This document shows positions 1-6,276 of a DNA stretch of 7,644 nt, in pieces. Numbering within the stretch: the stretch's first letter is position 1; each line of letters starts with the position of its first letter. Location of the stretch: NCBI GenBank assembly GCA_027487055.1, contig JAIYEJ010000036.1, positions 1 to 7,644 on the forward strand. The letters run 5' to 3'. The translations under genes and the position numbers were made by a program. The notes below the pieces were generated by a model. It did not search any database. It worked only from the letters and a program-made list of their open reading frames with translations, and was not told where the DNA came from. This DNA comes from Methylotenera sp. GTDB lineage: Bacteria > Pseudomonadota > Gammaproteobacteria > Burkholderiales > Methylophilaceae.

Positions 1-690
1 GAACGCTTATTGGCAAGGCAATCATTTTGGCTGTATAAAGCACGTGAAGCAGTGGTCGCATATGGCACTAAAGCGCCACCTATTGAAGTAGAAGCGTTGA
101 AGGCACAGTTTTATTCACGATACCCGGAACTGCACAAAAAAAGAATCTTGTTATTTTTAAGTCGCATACATGAAAAAAAAGGCTGTGATTTACTCATCTC
201 TGCTTTTGCAAAAGTGGCAGCGCAAGATTCCAAGCTGCATTTGCTGATAGCAGGTCCTTGCGATAGTAATTTAATTGATGTGCTGAAAACGCAAGCGCAA
301 CAACTTGCAATTGCAGACCGTATAACCTGGCCTGGCATGCTGCAAGGTGATATGAAATGGGGTGCTTTTTATGCCAGTGAGGTTTTTGTGCTACCGTCCC
401 ATCAGGAAAATTTTGGCATTGCAGTTGCAGAAGCGCTTGGTTGCTGCTTGCCTGTATTGATTTCCGATAAAGTCAATATTTGGCGCGAAATTGCTGCTGA
501 TGGCGCTGGAATTGTAAACCCTGATACGTTAGATGGCACTGAGAAAACGCTCCGACAATGGTTGGCAATGACTTCAAGTGGACGACATAAAATGGCTAAG
601 CAATCTAAAGTTACTTATGAGCAACGTTTTACAGTTGACGCTATGGCAAATAGTTTAATCGAAGCAATACAGAGCTACAGTATCAAATGA
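1..690 (+). CDS. GT4-family glycosyltransferase, C-terminal part (5' end outside window)
   Basis: The reading frame is open from base 1 to a TGA at 688-690, giving 229 residues. It is the C-terminal, nucleotide-sugar-binding half of a group 1 (GT4, GT-B fold) glycosyltransferase, which would transfer a sugar from a nucleotide donor to a lipid-linked or growing glycan on the cytoplasmic side of the inner membrane. Visible family marks are an inter-domain VVAYG stretch (about residues 18-22), RILLFLSRIHEKKG at the start of the Rossmann-like domain, LLIAGP, and the EX7E element in ENFGIAVAEAL (E136 and E144), which contacts the donor. The TTG at position 10 is not a credible start, because coding continues upstream of it and the N-terminal acceptor domain would be missing. 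It ends 24 nt before the acetyltransferase gene and probably shares its transcript. Donor and acceptor cannot be told from sequence. Confidence 0.93.
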   Translation, partial: ERLLARQSFWLYKAREAVVAYGTKAPPIEVEALKAQFYSRYPELHKKRILLFLSRIHEKKGCDLLISAFAKVAAQDSKLHLLIAGPCDSNLIDVLKTQAQQLAIADRITWPGMLQGDMKWGAFYASEVFVLPSHQENFGIAVAEALGCCLPVLISDKVNIWREIAADGAGIVNPDTLDGTEKTLRQWLAMTSSGRHKMAKQSKVTYEQRFTVDAMANSLIEAIQSYSIK

Positions 691-701
691 AAATATCAAA
701 T

Positions 702-706
702 AAGGG
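702..706 (+). promoter_or_regulatory. Ribosome binding site for the acetyltransferase gene
   Basis: AAGGG lies 8 nt before the ATG at 715. This spacing favours ATG 715 over the in-frame GTG at 706, which overlaps the site itself. Confidence 0.6.
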
Positions 707-714
707 TGAGTAAT

Positions 715-1290
715 ATGGAAAGTGATTTTGACTTAATTGAGAATAAAGAAGGCTTTGTTGGTCCTACTTTCAATTTATCAAATCGCATAAGTAGACTGAT
801 TTGGCAATCTGTCTGGCTGCTAGCAGCTAGATGGACTCCCGTATCTTTACATCGTTGGCGAATATTTTTATTGCGTTTGTTTGGAGCATCAATTTCTTAC
901 AGGGCCTACGTTTACCCAAGTGTGAATATTTGGGCACCTTGGAATCTAAAGATGGATGACTATGCCACACTAGCAGCCGGCGTAAACTGCTACAACATTG
1001 CAAAGGTTAATATGAAAAAGCGCGCGATAGTTTCTCAATTTGCATACCTTTGTACGGGCACTCATGATTATCGTGATCGAGCTTTTCCTTTATTTGCGAA
1101 ACCTATTGAAATTGGTGAACGAGCATGGATCTGTACATCTGCTTTTGTAGGGCCTGGCGTGACCGTTGGCGATGGTGTGGTGTTAGCAGCAGCAAGTGTT
1201 GCTTTCAAAAATTTGGAATCATGGCATGTATATGTTGGCAATCCTGCAGTTGTACAAAGCGCTCGCCCTATGATTGTTGATAGTAACTAA
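715..1290 (+). CDS. wcaF: WcaF-type hexapeptide-repeat O-acetyltransferase
   Basis: This 191-residue protein belongs to the left-handed beta-helix acyltransferases, in the WcaF/NodL-like group. These transfer an acetyl group from acetyl-CoA to a hydroxyl of a glycan or its precursor in the cytoplasm. The N-terminal part carries a WRIFLLRLFGA stretch and IWAPWNLKM, both typical of WcaF-like proteins. The helix follows, with imperfect hexapeptide turns such as IEIGER, VTVGDG and VVLAAA. H117 in the CTGTHDY motif is the expected catalytic histidine, and the protein closes with the usual VGNPA element near the C-terminus. Length is normal for the family. The start at ATG 715 is chosen for its ribosome binding site. 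The stop lies 1 nt before the next gene's ATG, so the two are almost certainly co-translated. The symbol reflects family resemblance; the actual acetylated sugar is unknown and need not be colanic acid. Confidence 0.88.
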   Translation: MESDFDLIENKEGFVGPTFNLSNRISRLIWQSVWLLAARWTPVSLHRWRIFLLRLFGASISYRAYVYPSVNIWAPWNLKMDDYATLAAGVNCYNIAKVNMKKRAIVSQFAYLCTGTHDYRDRAFPLFAKPIEIGERAWICTSAFVGPGVTVGDGVVLAAASVAFKNLESWHVYVGNPAVVQSARPMIVDSN

Positions 1291-1291
1291 T

Positions 1292-2953
1292 ATGAGTTTT
1301 TATGACGTTTGTATAATCGGATCTGGGCCAGCAGGGTTGGTGATGGCGCTTGAACTGGCCAAGTATGGTCATTCTGTTCTGCTAGTTGAAAGTGGTAAGG
1401 AGCAAACTGATGTTGAAATACAAGCTTTATCAGATGCTGAGATTTCTAATCCAGTTAGTCATAGTGTGATGAAAGATGCAGTTTGGCGCGGTTTAGGTGG
1501 CACATCTAAATTGTGGGGAGGGCGTTGCGTTCCATTTGACGATATTGATTTTGAATCGCGTGATTATGTTTTAGGTTCTGGGTGGCCGATTTCCGACATG
1601 GATTTATCGGAGTATTTTCAATTGGCAAGTGAATATTTGAGTATCAAAGCACCAAACTTTAAAGTGAAAGAATGCAAGGGCTTAAAGACACAATTGAATG
1701 ATTTGGCAGAGAACTTAAAAGACTCAGAATTAATTTATAGTACAAATCTTGAGCGATGGAGTGCAGCACCTAGTCTTTGGGCTAAGCTTAAGAAACAAAT
1801 TCCTAAAATTGAAAAATTAACGATTCTAGACCAACATACCTGCATTGGTTTTTTTCAAAATGAGCTTGGAGGGAACGTAAGTCATGCTTTTCTAAAACCT
1901 ACATTACAACCTGATGCTGAAAATGTAGAAGTTAAAGCTAGTACTTTTGTGATTGCTTGCGGAGGTATTGAAAGTACAAGATTGATTCTGAACTCAATGA
2001 ACGAACCAAATGGTTTGAAGCTTTTGGGTGCTAAACATGTTGGTTTGTACTACATGGGACATTTGTCTGGAAAAATCGCAGATATTCAATTTAATGGTAA
2101 TCCTAAGAAAATAATCTACGGGTTTGAACGTGATGGCGATGTTTATGTAAGAAGGCGAATTACCTTTTCAAATCAGTTTCTTAAAAGTCAAAAATTGTTA
2201 AACATTGCTTTTTGGTTAGATAATCCGCCAATTTTTGATTGGAAGCATGGTAGCGGTGTATTGTCAGCTGCTTATTTAGGTTTAACCATGCCCGTCATAC
2301 GAAATTTTCTTGCCCCCACCGCAATTCGTAAAAGGGTAGCGGGCGAAAAGATAGAGAATTTTTCAAAGCATCTATTGAATTGTATTTCCAGCCCAATTCC
2401 AACTGCAACTTTTGTGATTAAATTCTTATGGACGCGATATATCTCAAAACCACCAATTCCAGGATTTTTTACCTATAGTAAAAACAATCGATACTCTCTT
2501 CATTTTCATGGAGAACAAGCGCCAAACTTAAATAGCAAAATTACACTTTCAGATGAAAAAGATGCTACTGGGTTAAGGCGCGCAAGAATTGATTTGCAAT
2601 GGTCGAAACAAGATGTTGACTCGGTGATAAAGGCGCACTCAGTTTTGGACAATCAACTAAAGTCTTTAGGTGTGGGACATTTAATCTATCGATTTGATAT
2701 AACGACTTTAGAGCAAGCTGTGATCAATCAGTCCATAGACGGTTTTCATCAACTAGGCACATTGCGAATGACTAATGATTCGTCCAAAGGTGTCACGAAT
2801 AGTTACGGACTTTTACATGGCGTAGCTAATACTTTCGTTGCAAGCAGTGCAATTTTCCCTACATCAGGTCAAGCTAATCCTACCTTTTTAATTGTCGCGA
2901 ATGCCATTAGACAAGCTAGGCATATCTCAGATAATTTGAGGTCGTCATTTTGA
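1292..2953 (+). CDS. GMC-family FAD-dependent oxidoreductase
   Basis: A 553-residue flavoprotein of the glucose-methanol-choline family, which oxidises an alcohol (often a sugar hydroxyl) to a carbonyl using FAD. The N-terminal dinucleotide fold shows VCIIGSGPAG (G10, G12, G15) with E33 ending the second strand for the ribose. A GGTSKLWGG flavin-contact loop lies at 69-77, and FVIACGGIEST (219-229) is the usual second FAD motif. The C-terminal catalytic part shows GFHQLGT with H486 as the likely active-site base, and FPTSGQANPT with N529 in the second catalytic position; both are typical of GMC enzymes. There is no signal peptide, so a cytoplasmic site is expected. ATG 1292 follows the previous stop by 1 nt and has no clear Shine-Dalgarno of its own, suggesting coupling. 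TTG codons at 1274 and 1277 are less likely. The 3' end overlaps the reductase gene by TTGA. The substrate is unknown; gene context suggests a sugar. Confidence 0.9.
   Translation: MSFYDVCIIGSGPAGLVMALELAKYGHSVLLVESGKEQTDVEIQALSDAEISNPVSHSVMKDAVWRGLGGTSKLWGGRCVPFDDIDFESRDYVLGSGWPISDMDLSEYFQLASEYLSIKAPNFKVKECKGLKTQLNDLAENLKDSELIYSTNLERWSAAPSLWAKLKKQIPKIEKLTILDQHTCIGFFQNELGGNVSHAFLKPTLQPDAENVEVKASTFVIACGGIESTRLILNSMNEPNGLKLLGAKHVGLYYMGHLSGKIADIQFNGNPKKIIYGFERDGDVYVRRRITFSNQFLKSQKLLNIAFWLDNPPIFDWKHGSGVLSAAYLGLTMPVIRNFLAPTAIRKRVAGEKIENFSKHLLNCISSPIPTATFVIKFLWTRYISKPPIPGFFTYSKNNRYSLHFHGEQAPNLNSKITLSDEKDATGLRRARIDLQWSKQDVDSVIKAHSVLDNQLKSLGVGHLIYRFDITTLEQAVINQSIDGFHQLGTLRMTNDSSKGVTNSYGLLHGVANTFVASSAIFPTSGQANPTFLIVANAIRQARHISDNLRSSF
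2938..2941 (+). promoter_or_regulatory. Ribosome binding site inside the oxidoreductase gene, for the TTG start of the reductase
   Basis: GAGG lies inside the last codons of the upstream gene and 8 nt before TTG 2950. The only close in-frame alternative is GTG 2962, which this site would serve at a poor distance of 20 nt. Confidence 0.55.
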
Positions 2954-3891
2954 GTAGTTCAGTGACGTTATCAAAGCTTGGCTTTGGTTGTGCCTCAGTT
3001 ATGGGAAAGATTGGGCGAACTGAATCATTGAGAGCGATGTCAGAAGCGTTTGAATTAGGGGTGACACATTTTGATGTTGCTAGGTCATATGGTTTTGGAA
3101 GGGCAGAATCTGTATTAGGGCAATTTATCAAAGGTAAACGAGATCAAGTAACTGTAACAACAAAGTTTGGGGTCGTACCGCCCAATTTAAGTCTGAGCAA
3201 GCAGTTAGCAATCCCTACAGTTAGATTCTTAACTCAAATATTCCCACAGATAAAAAATAAGCTAAAGAAAAAGTCTGGAGAATTGCTCGCTACAAGGTGC
3301 TTCGATGTTGAATATGCACGAAAATGTTTGGATGAGTCACTAACTCAACTCAAAACAGATTATATCGATATTTACATGCTTCATGAACCCCATTTAACAT
3401 TTTTGGAAAATGAAGACGAGTTACACGATTTTTTGGAATCTGCCACATCTGTTGGAAAAATTAAGAGTTGGGGTAATGCTTATAAAACTCCTGAAAACTA
3501 TCAAAAATCATCGAAGCTCGGTGGATATTTTGCCCAATTTGAAGGTAATTTAAGCACCTACTCAAGATGTACAGAAATAATTGGAAGTGCAAAAAATCGT
3601 ATAGTTACTAGACCTTTTATAGGTGGAATTGAAACTCAAAACGAATTTTTAAAATTAATTAGTAAAAGCAGTGAAATAAAAATGCTATATGAAAACTCTC
3701 AATTGAATATCGGAGATATTGGGTTAAGCCTTTCAGCGAGGCTTGCAGGTGATGAAGGGACTGTAGTTTGCTCTATGTTTTCATCTAAACATATTCAAAG
3801 AAACTGCAAAGTTTTATCGGATCTACACTTGAATAATGAAATGCAAACAATATTAGACTCAATAACTAAATTAACTGGAGTCAATTTATGA
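2950..3891 (+). CDS. Aldo/keto reductase family protein
   Basis: This 313-residue protein is a TIM-barrel aldo/keto reductase, expected to reduce an aldehyde or ketone with NAD(P)H in the cytoplasm. It opens with LSKLGFGCASVMG, the first barrel strand. The full catalytic tetrad is visible: D42 and Y47 in HFDVARSYG, K72 in TTKFG and H145 in LHEPH. FAQFEGNLSTY and, near the end, VVCSMFSSKHIQRN match the cofactor-binding C-terminal region. It starts at TTG 2950, supported by a well-spaced GAGG, and overlaps the GMC oxidoreductase stop by 4 nt. Its own stop overlaps the next ATG by 4 nt. The coding sequence is strikingly AT-rich, about 28% G+C by hand count over 3541-3720, which fits an exchanged surface-glycan gene. 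The pairing with an FAD oxidase suggests it reduces a keto-sugar made by the neighbour. That is inference; family membership alone does not give the substrate. Confidence 0.88.
   Translation: MSSSVTLSKLGFGCASVMGKIGRTESLRAMSEAFELGVTHFDVARSYGFGRAESVLGQFIKGKRDQVTVTTKFGVVPPNLSLSKQLAIPTVRFLTQIFPQIKNKLKKKSGELLATRCFDVEYARKCLDESLTQLKTDYIDIYMLHEPHLTFLENEDELHDFLESATSVGKIKSWGNAYKTPENYQKSSKLGGYFAQFEGNLSTYSRCTEIIGSAKNRIVTRPFIGGIETQNEFLKLISKSSEIKMLYENSQLNIGDIGLSLSARLAGDEGTVVCSMFSSKHIQRNCKVLSDLHLNNEMQTILDSITKLTGVNL
3877..3880 (+). promoter_or_regulatory. Ribosome binding site for the GT2 gene
   Basis: GGAG sits 7 nt before ATG 3888, inside the end of the reductase gene. It supports the overlapping ATGA start. 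Confidence 0.6.
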
Positions 3892-4688
3892 TATCAATAC
3901 TTGTTTTAACAAAAAATGAAGAACAAGACCTTCCAGATTGCCTTAAGTCTGTGGCATGGAGTGACGACATTCATGTCTATGATTCTAATAGCACAGATAA
4001 AACAACTGAAATTGCTGAGGCATTTGGTGCCAAGGTGACTAAGCGACCTTTTGATAACTGGGCATCTCACCAAAACTGGGGCCTTCAAAATTTACCTTTT
4101 AAATATCCTTGGGTATTTTATATTGATGCTGATGAGCGCATGACCCAAGAGTTAGCGAAAGAGGTCCAGAATGCTGTGAATCAGGCAGGGGATAACGTTG
4201 CTTTTCGCATTCAACGAAGGGATTTTTATTTAGACACATGGCTTAAGCATGTGCAAACATCACCATTCTATATGCGGTTATTTAAATTCAATAAAATGCG
4301 TTACGAACGTATGGTAAATCCAATTTCAATTGCTGACGGACCAGTTGGTCAATTGAAAAGCTATTTGGATCATTTTCCGTTTAGCAAAGGTATATCACAT
4401 TGGATTGAGAGACATAATTCTTACAGCAGTTTTGAAGCCGCACAAATTATAGAAAATAGAAAAAACCAAGCTGCTTTTTCAATTATTAAAGCGATTACTG
4501 CAAAAGATTTTCATGAGCGTAGATTTCATCAAAAAGAATGCTTTTATAGATTGCCAATGCGACCGCTAGTAAAGTTTTTGATTTTATATGTGATTAAGCG
4601 TGGCTTTTTAGATGGAAAAGCAGGATTAAGTTATGCAATTTTACAGAGTATATACGAATATTTTATCGTTCTTAAAACAAGGGAATAA
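3888..4688 (+). CDS. GT2-family glycosyltransferase, WaaE/KdtX-like
   Basis: This 266-residue GT-A fold transferase resembles the WaaE/KdtX beta-glucosyltransferase group, whose characterised members add glucose to the first heptose of the lipopolysaccharide inner core. The start ISILVLTKNEE is the donor-binding first strand, and D32 in the VYDSNSTD stretch follows. YIDADER carries the metal-binding DXD (D80, D82). The C-terminal half shows LPMRPLVKF (about 222-230) and the GFLDGKAG element (239-246), both characteristic of this subgroup. Length is normal, and no clear membrane segment is seen. It is the last gene of the packed block, with ATGA overlap to the reductase and 248 nt to the next gene. 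The acceptor could be the lipopolysaccharide core or a repeat unit of an exported polysaccharide. Context with WcaF- and WcaI-type genes leans to the latter, but the sequence does not decide it. Confidence 0.87.
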   Translation: MISILVLTKNEEQDLPDCLKSVAWSDDIHVYDSNSTDKTTEIAEAFGAKVTKRPFDNWASHQNWGLQNLPFKYPWVFYIDADERMTQELAKEVQNAVNQAGDNVAFRIQRRDFYLDTWLKHVQTSPFYMRLFKFNKMRYERMVNPISIADGPVGQLKSYLDHFPFSKGISHWIERHNSYSSFEAAQIIENRKNQAAFSIIKAITAKDFHERRFHQKECFYRLPMRPLVKFLILYVIKRGFLDGKAGLSYAILQSIYEYFIVLKTRE

Positions 4689-4745
4689 CAAGATTTAACT
4701 AAAGATAAGCACATTGATAATTTCAAGTAAATACTTCATTTCATG

Positions 4746-4772
4746 AATTAATTATCTTTATGTTAATTAATT
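4746..4772 (+). terminator. All-AT inverted repeat ending in a T run; possible weak terminator
   Basis: AATTAATTA (4746-4754) and TAATTAATT (4764-4772) are perfect 9-bp arms around a 9-nt loop, and the 3' arm runs into TTTTT (4771-4775). Position after the five-gene block fits a terminator. The stem has no G-C pair, so it would be a weak one, and chance symmetry in AT-rich DNA is a real alternative. Confidence 0.3.
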
Positions 4773-4800
4773 TTTAAGTTTAATATTTGCAAGTATCTAA

Positions 4801-4820
4801 TATAGTTCAAACGGACTATA
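4801..4820 (+). repeat. Short inverted repeat (hairpin or operator-like dyad)
   Basis: TATAGTT and GACTATA form a 7-bp stem (six Watson-Crick pairs and one T-G) around the loop CAAACG. No T run follows, so it does not look like a terminator. It overlaps the first AGTTCA copy and lies about 120 nt before the wcaI start, where a regulator could bind. Confidence 0.35.
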
Positions 4821-4925
4821 TCCAGTTCACGAAAGCGTCATTACCCAAGCATATTATGCCTCATGTTAATTAGAAAGTGATTCCAATCATCTTCTAACGA
4901 GTTCAAGTCTAAATTTGACTTTGAT

Positions 4926-4931
4926 AAGAGG
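4926..4931 (+). promoter_or_regulatory. Ribosome binding site for the TTG start of wcaI
   Basis: AAGAGG, a good match to the Shine-Dalgarno consensus, lies 5 nt before TTG 4937. It fixes this unusual start, after which the protein begins MKILLYTVNFAPE, as expected for the family. Confidence 0.65.
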
Positions 4932-4936
4932 CTAAT

Positions 4937-6178
4937 TTGAAAATATTACTTTACACGGTTAATTTTGCTCCAGAACCTACAGGTATAGGTAAATATTCTG
5001 GTGAGATGGCAGCTTGGCTTGCCGCACAAGGTCACGAGGTGAGGGTGGTGTCTGCACCTCCTTACTATCCATTGTGGAAGCTAGGTGATGGCTACGATAA
5101 GCCAATGTATCGTCGCGAACTATGGCAGGGTGTAGAAGTATGGCGTGCGCCAATTTGGGTGCCGAGCAAGCCAAATGGTATTACACGTATATTACATTTG
5201 CTTTCATTTGCGGTGTCATCACTCCCTGTAATGTTAAGACAAGTATTTTGGAAGCCAAATATCGTTATGACTGTCGCCCCAGCGATGGTGTGTGCCCCAA
5301 CAGGTTGGCTTGTAGCAAAACTATGTGGAGGCAAGGCTTGGCTTCATATCCAAGACTTTGAACTGGATGTTGCCTTTCAAATGAATCTTCTCAAAGGTAA
5401 ATTGCTTAAACAGTTGATGTTTAATGCAGAGCGTTGGGTATTGAGTTGGTTTGATGTGGTTTCAACAATTTCTAACAGAATGCTAGATAAATTACGTGCC
5501 AAAGGTGTGCGTGCTGGGCGTATGCGATTTTTTCCTAATTGGGTCGACGTGTCTCATGTTTACCCTTTAGAAGAGCCTAGTTATTACAGAAAAGAACTAG
5601 GTATTGAGCCTGATGTTAAAGTGCTGTTGTTTTCAGGAACGCTTGGTGGAAAACAAGGCTTAATGGTGATTCCAGAAGCAGCTAGGAAATTAGCCCACCG
5701 TAAAGACCTGATGTTTGTAATTTGTGGTGAAGGCGTAATGAAACCTCAGCTAGAAGAGGCTAGTGCAGATTTAGAGAATATTAAGTTCTTACCTTTGCAG
5801 CCTTTTGAGCGCTTAGGTCAATTATTAGGTTTAGCCGATGTTCATTTGTTACCTCAAAGCCCTGAGGCTGCAGATCTAGTTTTGCCATCTAAACTATCTG
5901 GCATGTTAGCAAGTGGTAAGCCAGTGATCGCTACATGCCAAATGGGCACTGAGATTGCTAGGGTGGTTTCAAAATGTGGCTTGGTTGTGCCACCAGAAGA
6001 TAGCGATGCGTTAGTAGAGGCTATCGAAAGATTGTTTGATGATGATATTGCAAGAATGAAGTTTGGCTTAATAGCCCGCGATTATGCAAATGAACTTTTT
6101 GATAAGCATAATGTGTTAAATCGATTGGTAAATCAATTAGATTTTATATCAAGTTTGGGCTTAGCTAAGACTAAATAA
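4937..6178 (+). CDS. wcaI: WcaI-type glycosyltransferase (GT4 family)
   Basis: This 413-residue complete GT-B fold protein resembles WcaI, annotated in colanic acid clusters as a fucosyltransferase. It would act at the cytoplasmic face of the inner membrane on a lipid-linked glycan. The N-terminal acceptor domain begins MKILLYTVNFAPEPTGIGKY, with the glycine-containing loop at 14-18, and continues with SAPPYYPLW. The hydrophobic ILHLLSFAVSSLPVML patch could contact the membrane. IQDFELDVA and FFPNWVD are typical WcaI-group motifs. The donor domain starts at VLLFSGTLGGKQG (229-241) and includes FVICGEG and LVLPSKLSGMLASGKPV (about 314-330), which stands where other GT4 enzymes have EX7E. The start is TTG with a strong AAGAGG. 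It is separated from the upstream block and may have its own promoter. Donor specificity is not proven; no GDP-fucose synthesis gene is present here. Confidence 0.9.
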   Translation: MKILLYTVNFAPEPTGIGKYSGEMAAWLAAQGHEVRVVSAPPYYPLWKLGDGYDKPMYRRELWQGVEVWRAPIWVPSKPNGITRILHLLSFAVSSLPVMLRQVFWKPNIVMTVAPAMVCAPTGWLVAKLCGGKAWLHIQDFELDVAFQMNLLKGKLLKQLMFNAERWVLSWFDVVSTISNRMLDKLRAKGVRAGRMRFFPNWVDVSHVYPLEEPSYYRKELGIEPDVKVLLFSGTLGGKQGLMVIPEAARKLAHRKDLMFVICGEGVMKPQLEEASADLENIKFLPLQPFERLGQLLGLADVHLLPQSPEAADLVLPSKLSGMLASGKPVIATCQMGTEIARVVSKCGLVVPPEDSDALVEAIERLFDDDIARMKFGLIARDYANELFDKHNVLNRLVNQLDFISSLGLAKTK

Positions 6179-6179
6179 T

Positions 6180-6213
6180 TTTAGGTTAGATGTGGTACAA
6201 AAATCTAACTAAA
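6180..6213 (+). terminator. Imperfect inverted repeat just after wcaI; possible weak terminator
   Basis: TTTAGGTTAGAT (6180-6191) and ATCTAACTAAA (6203-6213) pair over 11 bp with one bulged G around an 11-nt loop. It starts 2 nt after the wcaI stop, a usual place for a terminator. The stem is AT-rich, and only AAATTG follows instead of a T run, so it may instead be a dyad regulating the next gene. Confidence 0.35.
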
Positions 6214-6221
6214 TTGTAGTG

Positions 6222-6251
6222 TTAAGTTAATTAGTAAAATATAACTATAAA
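6222..6251 (+). promoter_or_regulatory. Possible sigma-70 promoter for the choice-of-anchor gene
   Basis: TATAAA (6246-6251) is a reasonable -10, with TTAAGT (6222-6227) as a poor -35 at 18-nt spacing. The AT-rich background makes such matches common. Confidence 0.25.
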
Positions 6252-6265
6252 TTTTTATATCTATT

Positions 6266-6271
6266 AAGGGG
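6266..6271 (+). promoter_or_regulatory. Ribosome binding site for the secreted choice-of-anchor protein
   Basis: AAGGGG lies 5 nt before ATG 6277 and sets the start directly ahead of a signal peptide. Confidence 0.65.
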
Positions 6272-6276
6272 TTAAA

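Larger units (their letters stand above)
4689..4936 (+). other. AT-rich intergenic region between the GT2 gene and wcaI
   Basis: These 248 nt hold no credible gene: the ATG codons (for example 4744, 4761 and 4857) run into stops within a few codons. The region contains an all-AT inverted repeat, a 20-nt hairpin, a short palindrome GCATATTATGC (4849-4859), an AAGTC/GACTT dyad (4905-4921) and three copies of AGTTCA (4804, 4824, 4900). It is the obvious place for the end of the upstream transcript and the start of a wcaI transcript. A weak sigma-70-like pair is possible: TTAAGT at 4774-4779 and TAATAT at 4798-4803, 18 nt apart. TATTAT at 4852-4857 is an alternative -10. In DNA this AT-rich, neither is convincing. 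Confidence 0.6.

Noticed and set aside
10..12. TTG as the start of the first glycosyltransferase
   Set aside because: The frame is open upstream to base 1, and the protein lacks the whole N-terminal domain, so this is an internal codon of a truncated gene.
111..338. Open frame of 75 codons on the - strand
   Set aside because: It lies wholly within the glycosyltransferase coding region, has no recognisable motif and is best read as an antisense shadow.
1274..1279. TTG TTG as upstream starts of the GMC oxidoreductase
   Set aside because: They lie inside the acetyltransferase gene with no ribosome site. ATG 1292 begins right before the FAD-binding strand, where the family normally starts.
4689..4936. 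Small protein gene or small RNA in the long intergenic gap
   Set aside because: ATG codons meet stops within a few codons. No promoter-plus-terminator pair is strong enough to propose an RNA gene.
5122..5361. Open frame of 79 codons on the + strand inside wcaI
   Set aside because: It is out of frame with a strongly supported full-length gene, and its product has no family features.
6193..6209. Sigma-54 promoter, as might precede a PEP-CTERM-linked gene
   Set aside because: TGGTAC resembles the -24 element, but no GC is found at the -12 position (TCTAA stands there), so the essential spacing rule fails.
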